Part shown: piece by piece, positions 9,570 through 17,136 of the stretch | How the letters are laid out: each line of letters opens with the position of its first letter | How positions within the stretch are numbered: the stretch's first letter is position 1 | Assembly (NCBI GenBank): GCA_030154445.1 | Contig: JAGUQW010000011.1 | Coordinates: forward strand, 109,727-173,726 | Direction: 5' to 3' | DNA from: Spirochaetota bacterium | GTDB taxonomy: Bacteria > Spirochaetota > Brevinematia > Brevinematales > Brevinemataceae | DNA: 64,000 nucleotides | Notes under the pieces: generated by a model | What the model was told of the DNA's origin: nothing | The model's input: only the letters and a program-made list of their open reading frames with translations | The model's database searches: none | Program-made: the position numbers and the translations under genes

Positions 9570-9599
9570 ATTATAAAACTAAAGTGATAGTAATGTCAA
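9570..9599 (-). promoter_or_regulatory. Consensus-like sigma70 promoter for flavodoxin
   Basis: On the minus strand, TTGACA (9594-9599), an 18-bp spacer and TATAAT (9570-9575). The predicted transcript start is near 9563, 27 nt before the ATG. Confidence 0.7.
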
Positions 9600-9630
9600 T
9601 TTTTTATTCATTGAATGTTTTTATATAGTT

Positions 9631-10692
9631 TCAAAGAGATGCTGCTAAAATTTTCATTATCCAAGACATTTCTGATGATGTAGTGTTACCAAGATGTCCA
9701 ATACGAATAATTTTGTCGGCTAGCTCACCTTGACCACCAGTAATAATAATATTTTGATTATCCATTTTTTTTATAATTTCTTTAGGATTTGGTACAAAAA
9801 ATCCACTAACACTCAAACTATTGTCAAAGTGATTTTGAACAACAGATGTTAATCCTAGTTCTTTTCCTGATTGTAGAGTAAATTGAGATAACTGTTGATA
9901 ACGATCATAAATATTAGGAATTCCTTCTTGAATCATATGTTGAAGACTGGCCTGTAATCCTAATATTTGCATAATATTAGGTGTCCAAGATACTAATCCA
10001 TCTTTCTGGATGAGCATTTCTTTCTGAAGATTAAAATAAAATTTAGGCAATGTCGAAGTTTTTATAGCTGGTAATAATTTTTCTCCACAATAAGAGAGAA
10101 AGGCTAAGCCTGAATCAATCATGAATCCTTTATGACCAGCTCCAAGACAAATATCGATTTTGTTTAATTCTTGGTCTATAGGACAGGTACTAACAGAACT
10201 AATAGCGTCTACTACAAAAAGTGTATCTGTAGGGGCAATAATTTTAGCATATTCTTTGATAGGTGCAAGTACACAGGTACTTGTTTCTGAATGACAAGTG
10301 GTAACTACTTTGGCATCAGGATGAATGTTGAGCGTTTGTTCTAATTGATCGGGTGATGGATAAGTACCACAAGGACTCTTGATACTAACTACATTACATT
10401 CAAAAGCTTGAGCTATATGACGAAAACGTTCACTAAATTTACCAAATTCTAAACAAATAACTTTGTCATTTGGTGATAAGATATTGATAAGAGCCATTTC
10501 CATTATTCCAGTTCCAGATGATGGCATAATAATACTAGGTATAGAGTTATTAAAAAAATGACTAAGAAGAGTGCTGCATTCTTTTTGAATATTAAAAAAT
10601 TCTGATGATCGGTGATAATATACATTCTGCATTGCTTGATGAACAAAATCAGGTATATTTACAGGACCAGGGGTAGCAAGAAATTTTTTCAT
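9631..10692 (-). CDS. Class V aminotransferase (serine/alanine-glyoxylate aminotransferase-like)
   Basis: A PLP enzyme of 353 residues. The glycine-rich cofactor loop SSGTGIMEMAL lies near residue 59, the Asp that holds the PLP ring nitrogen is in FVVDAISSVST near residue 160, and the Schiff-base lysine is in GAGHKGFM near residue 185. The opening MKKFLATPGPVNIP is typical of the serine-pyruvate/alanine-glyoxylate group (SgaA/PucG type). The substrate is not certain; 2-aminoethylphosphonate and cysteine-acting relatives share these motifs. AAAGG precedes the ATG. Confidence 0.85.
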   Translation of the reverse strand: MKKFLATPGPVNIPDFVHQAMQNVYYHRSSEFFNIQKECSTLLSHFFNNSIPSIIMPSSGTGIMEMALINILSPNDKVICLEFGKFSERFRHIAQAFECNVVSIKSPCGTYPSPDQLEQTLNIHPDAKVVTTCHSETSTCVLAPIKEYAKIIAPTDTLFVVDAISSVSTCPIDQELNKIDICLGAGHKGFMIDSGLAFLSYCGEKLLPAIKTSTLPKFYFNLQKEMLIQKDGLVSWTPNIMQILGLQASLQHMIQEGIPNIYDRYQQLSQFTLQSGKELGLTSVVQNHFDNSLSVSGFFVPNPKEIIKKMDNQNIIITGGQGELADKIIRIGHLGNTTSSEMSWIMKILAASL

Positions 10693-10731
10693 ATGACAGC
10701 CACCTTTCTTAAATATATATGAATAGTTGTT

Positions 10732-11457
10732 TTAAGGAATAGAATTAGTTTGATCTGCATAGAAACCACTAACTGGTCTATTTTGTGCATTTCTATATTG
10801 TTTTGAATTATTTGGATCATAAATCCAAATGCCGTCTTTAACAAAAGAATACAAATATATTTCTTCAGAGTCTAATTCTAATTCGATTTCAAATATTCCT
10901 GCTCCTTTATGAGTAAGTTGATGAGAAAAAGGATTCCAATTATTAAAATCTCCAGCAATAGTAATAATATTAGCATTTGTATTTTGATATTGAAAAATAT
11001 AAGTATTATTTGAGATCCAAAAAGGAAATTTTTTATTAGGAATAAAATCATTAGTTAGATTAAGAATAGATAATTTTTGTCGTCCCATATCAAATTCATG
11101 ATTAGGATTAAGAGGATCGGTAATCCAAAATCCATCAACTTTAAAACGATATTTATATTTTCCAGCAGGGATACGATTTTTCAAAGAGAGTACCCAAATA
11201 TTAGAACGAGATTCTTCCATTTGCAAATTTTTTTGCCAATTATTAAAATCACCGGCAATTTGTACAGATTTGGCAGGACCTTTGTAGAAAAAAAGAATAG
11301 AATTACTGAGAATCAAAGGAGATTGAAAATTGATATCAGAGATATCTTTTGTGAGAAAATCATTTATTTGACGAGCATCTGGTAGTATCATACGAGATTG
11401 TGAACTTATGATAGCAGGAAAGAGAAAAAATAAGAAATATATTTTAATTGGTTTCAT
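10732..11457 (-). CDS. Tandem CBM48-like (glycogen-binding E-set) protein with signal peptide
   Basis: The 241-residue product has a hydrophobic N-terminus (IYFLFFLFPAIISS) consistent with export. Two immunoglobulin-like E-set modules of the CBM48/AMPK-glycogen-binding type follow. The first has SVQIAGDFNNWQKN and later KYKYRFKVDGFWITDP; the second has IITIAGDFNNWNPF and YSFVKDGIWIYDPN. There is no catalytic domain. Such modules normally bind alpha-glucans when attached to branching or debranching enzymes; here they stand alone. No Shine-Dalgarno is visible, and a promoter ends 6 bp before the ATG, so the mRNA may be leaderless. The role could be carbohydrate binding or a structural envelope function. 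Confidence 0.75.
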   Translation of the reverse strand: MKPIKIYFLFFLFPAIISSQSRMILPDARQINDFLTKDISDINFQSPLILSNSILFFYKGPAKSVQIAGDFNNWQKNLQMEESRSNIWVLSLKNRIPAGKYKYRFKVDGFWITDPLNPNHEFDMGRQKLSILNLTNDFIPNKKFPFWISNNTYIFQYQNTNANIITIAGDFNNWNPFSHQLTHKGAGIFEIELELDSEEIYLYSFVKDGIWIYDPNNSKQYRNAQNRPVSGFYADQTNSIP

Positions 11458-11463
11458 AATGAT

Positions 11464-11492
11464 ATTATAATACTAAACAGTAAAAATATCAA
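11464..11492 (-). promoter_or_regulatory. Promoter predicted to give leaderless CBM48 mRNA
   Basis: Minus strand TTGATA (11487-11492), 17-bp spacer and perfect TATAAT (11464-11469). Counting the last T of the -10 box as -7 places +1 at 11457, the A of the ATG. Confidence 0.6.
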
Positions 11493-11509
11493 AAATAATA
11501 TGGTAAAAA

Positions 11510-11538
11510 TTGCAGAGAAATGTTAAGTAAGCTACAAT
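11510..11538 (+). promoter_or_regulatory. Predicted promoter for the spiro-SPASM to diguanylate cyclase operon
   Basis: TTGCAG (11510-11515), a 17-bp spacer and TACAAT (11533-11538). The predicted start near 11545 leaves a 12-nt leader that still contains the Shine-Dalgarno AGGAG. Confidence 0.5.
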
Positions 11539-11556
11539 AATAAATAGGAGATAATA

Positions 11557-12951
11557 ATGAATAATATCTTATTTGTACTAATAGATTCTATAGATAAAAA
11601 TTTTTACTTGCGTTATCAAGATAAGCTTAGTAATATTCACCAAAAATTAGTAAGCAAATTAAATAATATAGATATACTAGTTGTTGGTCATCAAGATAGT
11701 TTAATCACTGATTTGAAGTTTTCTGATTCAAAATCTCTCTATCAATATATTGCTAAAAATGCACAACAAAGAGATGTTGTTATTTGTGATGCTTTTGCAG
11801 GATTACTTTCTTTAGTAGATACAGAAGATGTAGTTAATTATATGAGAAATAATCAATATGATGTTTGTCTAACAGAAAATATCCCTGATGGGCTAGTTCC
11901 TATGATTATTTCTCATGAATTTCTGGATGATTTTTGGAATTTTATTGAGAAAGATCAAGTTATACAATCTTCTTTAAAAGAACTGATTGACTGGGAATAT
12001 AAAGGTATCGATGTAGGTGTATATTTGTCAGCTTCTTTGTTAATTATGGAAAGAATAGATTTTCTTCCCGTTAATAAAGGTGCTATAGAATATATTAGTA
12101 ATTTGATGGATAATCCAAAATTATCTATTCATACGATAGATAATTTATTAATAGAAAAATCAGTGATGTTACGCCATAATCCTCAATATATAGCTATAGA
12201 AATTTCTTCACAATCAGATGGTTTTCATAGTAAATCTTTTTCAAATAAAGAGATGGGTATAGATCTTTTTAGAAAGATTATAACAGAAATTGATGAGTTA
12301 TGTCCTGAAACATTGATATCTATAGGAGTATGGGGTGATCCTTTTTTGCACAGTGCTTTCATAGAATTATTTATGCTATTGAATACTATTTCAAATAAAG
12401 TGCTGATAGAATGCAGATCGCTCTGTTTAAATCAAGAATTTACAGATTTAGTTCTTGCTCGACCAAATACAGAATTAATTTTCGATGTTAGTTTTACCGT
12501 AGAATCACTTTTCAAACAGTACAAAAAAAATGCTCATAGCTTGGAACAAATTACTAATTTTATTAAATCATTACCTAATAAAGATCATGTTTGGGTACGC
12601 TTGACAAGATGTTTGGAAACTGAAGAAAGTATCAAATATTTTTTGACAGAATGGAAATATTTAAAAGTTTTAATTACAAAAGCTGATTCTTTTGGTATGG
12701 ATAATAAAGTTGTTGATTTAGCTCCTATTAAGAGACATCCTTGTTTTGCTTTGAGAAGAGAGTTGACTATTTTAAATGATGGACGAGTATTGTTATGTCG
12801 TCAAGCAGATACCATTATTGGTTCTTTATTAGAAGAATCACTAATAAGCATTTGGGCAAAAAATCAGGTATCTTTTGATAAACATAAAAAACAAGAATAC
12901 AAAATTTGCGATACTTGTAATAATTGTGATGATTGGTGGATTTGGAATTAA
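11557..12951 (+). CDS. Spiro-SPASM-like protein (radical SAM-like, lacking the SAM cluster cysteines)
   Basis: A 464-residue protein. The C-terminal 75 residues look like a SPASM domain: HPCFALRRELTILNDGRVLLC, then GSLLEESLISIW, ending in CDTCNNCDDWW. The middle aligns by eye with a radical SAM barrel, including VWGDPFLH at the usual GGEP position. Where the CxxxCxxC cluster motif should follow the IE-strand (near residue 213), the sequence is EISSQSDGFHSKSFS, with no cysteine. This matches what I know of the spirochaete-restricted spiro-SPASM family. The first 180 residues look like a separate domain resembling a nucleotidyltransferase. It heads a five-gene operon. Function unknown. Confidence 0.7.
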   Translation: MNNILFVLIDSIDKNFYLRYQDKLSNIHQKLVSKLNNIDILVVGHQDSLITDLKFSDSKSLYQYIAKNAQQRDVVICDAFAGLLSLVDTEDVVNYMRNNQYDVCLTENIPDGLVPMIISHEFLDDFWNFIEKDQVIQSSLKELIDWEYKGIDVGVYLSASLLIMERIDFLPVNKGAIEYISNLMDNPKLSIHTIDNLLIEKSVMLRHNPQYIAIEISSQSDGFHSKSFSNKEMGIDLFRKIITEIDELCPETLISIGVWGDPFLHSAFIELFMLLNTISNKVLIECRSLCLNQEFTDLVLARPNTELIFDVSFTVESLFKQYKKNAHSLEQITNFIKSLPNKDHVWVRLTRCLETEESIKYFLTEWKYLKVLITKADSFGMDNKVVDLAPIKRHPCFALRRELTILNDGRVLLCRQADTIIGSLLEESLISIWAKNQVSFDKHKKQEYKICDTCNNCDDWWIWN

Positions 12952-13019
12952 AAAATAAATGTTAATAAAATAATATTACTTCCGATAGATTATATAAGTA
13001 AATCTATAGAGGTATTTGT

Positions 13020-14207
13020 ATGCTTGATTTCAATTATTTTCATATTCCTACACGCATTATTCAAGGCTATGAATGTTATACCAATTTAAGTGAATTATCA
13101 GAATTATTAAAAAAAAGAGTAATTATGGTAACAGATCAAAATCTTATGAATCTTGGTGCAACACAAAATCTTCGTCGTTTTATAGAAAATGTTTCTTATG
13201 GATTAATATTCCATCCAGTTTCTAATGAGTGTAGTGAAGGTGTTCAGGATGAGGCTATTTTATTAGCCAAAGAAAGTTGTGTACAAACAGTGGTAGGATT
13301 TGGAGACACTCATGTGTTATCTATTGCTCGAGCAATAGTACAATTTGCAAGTACAGATAACAATAAGATATCTTATATTGAAATTCCTTCGATTCCTTGT
13401 ATTTATACAGGATTGTTAGAAACATACTATATTGCTTCAAATTATGAAACATTAAAAAAACCATATAAAGATCTAGAGTCAAGAGCTGATTGGTTAGTTT
13501 TAGATTCTTCTTATACTGAATTTAGTAGAGTAGATAATATTTTGAAATCTGCTATTCATAGCTTGTCTTATGCCTTGGATGCTTTATTTTCTCGTAATGT
13601 TACGATGCTTTCAGAGTCTTATGCATTAAAAGCAATAGAATTAATTGTTTCTGCTGGTAATAGATTACCAAATGAGCCAACTAATGTAAAACTCAAAAAT
13701 GAATTAATGATGGGATCTTTGTTAGCAAGCTTTGCTATACAAAGTTCTAGTTTGGGTATTTGTGCAGGATTAGCGATGTCTTTGTCTAATTCTTTAGTTT
13801 GTTCCGAAATAGAAGGATCTGGGGCTGTCTTGATGAGTTCTCTCGAGTATTCGTTAGTATCTAATTTAGATAAATTTCAAAAAATTGCTCGTATTTTAGA
13901 AATTGAGGAAAGAGATCCTTTAGAAAGTAGTTTACAAGTATTAGGTGTTATTCATAATTTATTACAACAAATGGAAATACAACCTTTATCCTCTTATACC
14001 TTTACTTCTTCTATGTTAGATATTGTTGCCAAACAAGCATCACAATATCACTTTATGCTTGATTTATCTCGCCCAGCTGGTTTTTATGAATTAACTGATA
14101 TACTAAATAATGCTGTGAAAAATGGTATTAATATGAATAGTGATCTTCAATCAGATGAGGTATCTTTAGATAATAGATCTAAGGAAAAAAATACTATTAC
14201 TATATAA
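13020..14207 (+). CDS. Iron-alcohol-dehydrogenase-like protein, metal site apparently lost
   Basis: The 395-residue product has the outline of iron-containing alcohol or glycerol dehydrogenases: a Rossmann-like half with VVGFGDTHVLSIARAI in place of the GGGSxxD dinucleotide loop, then an all-helical half. In the helical half, IHSLSYALDAL (about residue 178) occupies the place of the family's DALTHAIE, and GICAGLAMSL (about 246) the place of GxxHAMAH. The Asp and His metal ligands are therefore not seen. It is likely non-catalytic or uses a different mechanism; the family call is by pattern. It ends on the base before the ComEC-like start, so translation is probably coupled. Confidence 0.55.
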   Translation: MLDFNYFHIPTRIIQGYECYTNLSELSELLKKRVIMVTDQNLMNLGATQNLRRFIENVSYGLIFHPVSNECSEGVQDEAILLAKESCVQTVVGFGDTHVLSIARAIVQFASTDNNKISYIEIPSIPCIYTGLLETYYIASNYETLKKPYKDLESRADWLVLDSSYTEFSRVDNILKSAIHSLSYALDALFSRNVTMLSESYALKAIELIVSAGNRLPNEPTNVKLKNELMMGSLLASFAIQSSSLGICAGLAMSLSNSLVCSEIEGSGAVLMSSLEYSLVSNLDKFQKIARILEIEERDPLESSLQVLGVIHNLLQQMEIQPLSSYTFTSSMLDIVAKQASQYHFMLDLSRPAGFYELTDILNNAVKNGINMNSDLQSDEVSLDNRSKEKNTITI

Positions 14208-15404
14208 ATGTTACAAAAATATTTCATTTTTTTCTATCTGTTTATTATAATTACTAATAATTTTTCATCTGAAATTTCTATTTTTTCTTATCAAGAATAT
14301 CAAATCACTTCTTTTCCGAATATAGAGATTAACAATAAAAAAGAACGCTATGTTATTTCTTCTTATCAACAATATTTATATTTTGATTTTCCTGTAGAAT
14401 TGTCTCCTTTTAGTAAAATAGCTGTATATGGAACTAAACAATATAATTCTAGTTATATTAATGTCCCGCAAAATATTGTTTGGTATCATTCGTTATTTCC
14501 GATATTGAATAAATTTTCTGTGTTTCGTATTGATATCACTAGAGAAATCATTAATTTATATCCTAAATCAGGAGCTTTAATTACAGCATTAATTTTAGGA
14601 AATAAAAGTTTTCTTGATGATGAGTTTATGGAATACATAAGATTTTCTGGATTAGCACATTTATTAGCTCTATCTGGATTACATTTGATTATTTTTATAA
14701 TGTTTTTCATCTGGTTGTTTTCTTTGTTAGGTATGTCGAATAGATTTTTAGGAGTCAGCACATTACCATTTTCTCTTTTTTATTTATTTTTAGGTGGTTT
14801 AGGGATTTCTTTACAAAGAGCTGTTTTATTTCATTTCTTAAGTTCTTTTTTTTCTTATATAAGAATTCCTGTATTAAACACAAAAATATTTTTTATTGCT
14901 TTATTTGTTAATATGATTATTTCTCCCAACAATATATATTCCTTATCTTTTTGGTTAAGTTATATTTCCGTGGCAGGTATTGTTTTTTCCTATAAATTTT
15001 GGTATGATGTACTATCAAAATATATTATACCAGTAATAAACTCATATTTAGCTGTTTCTTTAGCAGCATTTATGTCAGTATCACCAATCTTGATTTTAGT
15101 ATTTGGAGTACTCAACATATATTCAGTGTTTTCAAGTACAATTATTGTACCATTTATGCCTATACTGTTAATATTTTGTTTTTCAGCAGTATTTTTCAGT
15201 TACTATGGAATCTCATTTGAGATGCTAGATCAAATAATATTTTTATTTTATCGTTTTATTTATTTAATTGCAAAAATATTTTCTGAAATACCCATGGGTG
15301 TAATGTTTTTTCAAAATAAAATGATAGCTTCTGTAGTATTTATTTTGATCATGATAATAATGGTAACGATATTAAATAAAAAAAGGATTTGTGATGTGGG
15401 ATGA
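14208..15404 (+). CDS. ComEC/Rec2-like membrane protein without nuclease domain
   Basis: The 398-residue product has a hydrophobic N-terminus, a soluble segment of about 100 residues and then many transmembrane helices. The segment GALITALILGNKSFL through FSGLAHLLALSGLHLIIF (residues about 122-160) is the signature of the competence-domain family that forms the DNA-uptake channel. Typical ComEC proteins are 650-800 residues and end in a metallo-beta-lactamase-like domain; this one stops after the membrane domain. It starts directly after the previous stop codon and overlaps nth by about a dozen bases. A role in DNA uptake is inferred from family only; no other competence gene is in the window. 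Confidence 0.75.
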   Translation: MLQKYFIFFYLFIIITNNFSSEISIFSYQEYQITSFPNIEINNKKERYVISSYQQYLYFDFPVELSPFSKIAVYGTKQYNSSYINVPQNIVWYHSLFPILNKFSVFRIDITREIINLYPKSGALITALILGNKSFLDDEFMEYIRFSGLAHLLALSGLHLIIFIMFFIWLFSLLGMSNRFLGVSTLPFSLFYLFLGGLGISLQRAVLFHFLSSFFSYIRIPVLNTKIFFIALFVNMIISPNNIYSLSFWLSYISVAGIVFSYKFWYDVLSKYIIPVINSYLAVSLAAFMSVSPILILVFGVLNIYSVFSSTIIVPFMPILLIFCFSAVFFSYYGISFEMLDQIIFLFYRFIYLIAKIFSEIPMGVMFFQNKMIASVVFILIMIIMVTILNKKRICDVG

Positions 15405-16065
15405 TACTAAATTAATCAATATGTTTGATATACTAAAAAATAGTCCTCAATTATCAGAAGCACCTGTTGTTTTTTTTATGAGTACCGTTGGAGATGGTCC
15501 TTTGAGAGTATTAGTGTCGACAATCCTTAGTTTAAGAACAAAAGATGAGGTTACCGGACCAGCCACTGTGCGATTATTCGATGTTGTGACAACACCAAAA
15601 GATATCAGTGATATATCGATAGAACAAATAGAAAAATTAATATATCCTGTCGGATTTTATAAAACTAAAGCAAGACAAATACATAAGATCGCTCATATAT
15701 TGCAAGATACCTATGACTCTACAGTTCCTGCAGATTTGGATTTGTTATTAGAATTACCAGGAGTAGGCAGAAAAACAGCTAATTTAGTCATGGCAGTAGC
15801 TTTTGAAAAACCAGCTATTTGTGTTGATATCCATGTACATAGGATTTCTAATAGATTAGGGATCTGTAAAACCAAAAATCCAGAAGAAACAGAATTTTAT
15901 TTGCGTGATACTGTTTCTCAAAATATTTGGAATGAATTTAATAGACCTTTAGTTGCCTTAGGTCAAGTAATTTGTCGTCCTATTTCTCCAAAATGTTCAT
16001 TGTGCCCTATAGAAAATATGTGTGATAAGAAAATTATAAAAAATATAAAAGCCAATAAGAGGTAA
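15394..16065 (+). CDS. nth: Endonuclease III (DNA glycosylase/AP lyase)
   Basis: Removes oxidised pyrimidines and nicks abasic sites. The 223-residue product has the helix-hairpin-helix LLELPGVGRKTANLVM near residue 115 with its catalytic Lys, the catalytic Asp in VDIHVHRISNRLG, and the C-terminal iron-sulfur motif C-x6-C-x2-C-x5-C (CRPISPKCSLCPIENMC). GTG 15391 is also in frame, but AAGGA lies 6 nt before ATG 15394. The gene overlaps the ComEC-like gene and is followed 3 bp later by the GGDEF gene. Confidence 0.97.
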   Translation: MWDDTKLINMFDILKNSPQLSEAPVVFFMSTVGDGPLRVLVSTILSLRTKDEVTGPATVRLFDVVTTPKDISDISIEQIEKLIYPVGFYKTKARQIHKIAHILQDTYDSTVPADLDLLLELPGVGRKTANLVMAVAFEKPAICVDIHVHRISNRLGICKTKNPEETEFYLRDTVSQNIWNEFNRPLVALGQVICRPISPKCSLCPIENMCDKKIIKNIKANKR

Positions 16066-16068
16066 GCA

Positions 16069-16947
16069 ATGAATCTGTTTGTAGCTACTGAAAATAATAA
16101 TTATATTGAAAAAATAAAAAAGTCGCTTAGTAAACACTATAAATTAACATTTATGGCAACTTTTGATGATTTTTTAAAAATATTTTCTGATAGTGATGAA
16201 TTAGAATCTAATAAATATATTTTAGTATTGATAGATTATAAGTTATATCAAAAGTATGATATCACTTCATTTTTTAAAAAAGATGAAGTGATGACTTTTT
16301 TACCGATATTGTTATGTGATAATGTAGAAGATATTGATTTTTCTTATGTATTAGATACAAGAACATCATTAATGATATCTATGGCAACTATGACCAGTAA
16401 AGAGCTATATATACAAATAAAATTATCAATACATAATTTTTATAAAATTCAACAAATACATAATTATGCTTTTTTTGATCTTTTGACTAAGATTGGAAAT
16501 AGAAGAACATTTATGAAGAATTTAGAATTATATTTTCAATATTTTAAATGTAATAAAACTTCTTTTTGTTTAGCTTTGATTGATTTAGATCATTTTAAAT
16601 TTGTTAATGATACTTTTGGTCATTTGAAAGGAGACGATATTTTAGCGATTACTGCAGATATTATGCAAAAGAATTGTCGTAAAACAGATTTTCTTGCAAG
16701 AATAGGGGGTGAAGAGTTTGCTATTATTTTTCCTGCAACTACTTTAGAAGAAGCTTATGATGTGTTAGAAAAAATTAGATTATGTGTAGAAAAAACACAG
16801 GAAATGGATGAATCTGTGAAAATAACCTTAAGTGCAGGTCTGGTAAGTGTAAGAGAAGAATATACAGAATATACAGATCTATTTTTCAATGCTGATCTGC
16901 TACTATATAAAGCAAAAGATTTGGGTAGAAATATAATTTGTATATAA
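16069..16947 (+). CDS. Diguanylate cyclase (GGDEF domain) with receiver-like N-terminus
   Basis: Makes the second messenger cyclic di-GMP. The C-terminal 160 residues form a GGDEF domain: FDLLTKIGNRRTF opens it, LIDLDHFKFVNDTFGH binds metal and GTP, and the active site reads GGEEF. The product-inhibition I-site RxxD (RKTD) lies exactly five residues before GGEEF, so feedback inhibition should be retained. The first 120 residues resemble a response-regulator receiver (LVLIDYKLYQKY at the phosphoacceptor strand), though the key Asp arrangement is not fully clear. It is the last gene of the operon. AGAGG precedes the ATG. Confidence 0.92.
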   Translation: MNLFVATENNNYIEKIKKSLSKHYKLTFMATFDDFLKIFSDSDELESNKYILVLIDYKLYQKYDITSFFKKDEVMTFLPILLCDNVEDIDFSYVLDTRTSLMISMATMTSKELYIQIKLSIHNFYKIQQIHNYAFFDLLTKIGNRRTFMKNLELYFQYFKCNKTSFCLALIDLDHFKFVNDTFGHLKGDDILAITADIMQKNCRKTDFLARIGGEEFAIIFPATTLEEAYDVLEKIRLCVEKTQEMDESVKITLSAGLVSVREEYTEYTDLFFNADLLLYKAKDLGRNIICI

Positions 16948-16957
16948 AAAAAAATAA

Positions 16958-17045
16958 AAATCTTAACAAGTTTAACAAGTTTTAACATCAAATTAAGACT
17001 ATATATTATAAAAGAAACATTTGTTATAAAAACTTGTTAAGATTT
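16958..17045. repeat. Inverted repeat pair in convergent intergenic region
   Basis: AAATCTTAACAAGTTT at 16958-16973 is perfectly complementary to 17030-17045, with 56 bp between the arms. Inside the left side, AACAAGTTT is repeated in tandem (16965-16973 and 16974 onward). Function unknown. Confidence 0.6.
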
Positions 17046-17058
17046 ACCCCAATTTCAT

Positions 17059-17102
17059 TGACCTTATATTTTTATTGATTTATTAATAAAAATATAAGGT
17101 CA
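17059..17102. terminator. Long AT-rich hairpin, probable bidirectional terminator
   Basis: A perfect 18-bp stem (17059-17076 with 17085-17102) around an 8-nt loop, between the convergent cyclase and FecR genes. The stem is long but AT-rich, so termination is probable rather than certain. Confidence 0.65.
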
Positions 17103-17136
17103 TTATTTAGATTACATGGTTTTTGATTTATTAATG

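Noticed and set aside
12986..13010. Small stem before the iron-dehydrogenase-like gene as a regulatory hairpin
   Set aside because: Only about five A-T-rich pairs; expected by chance at this base composition.
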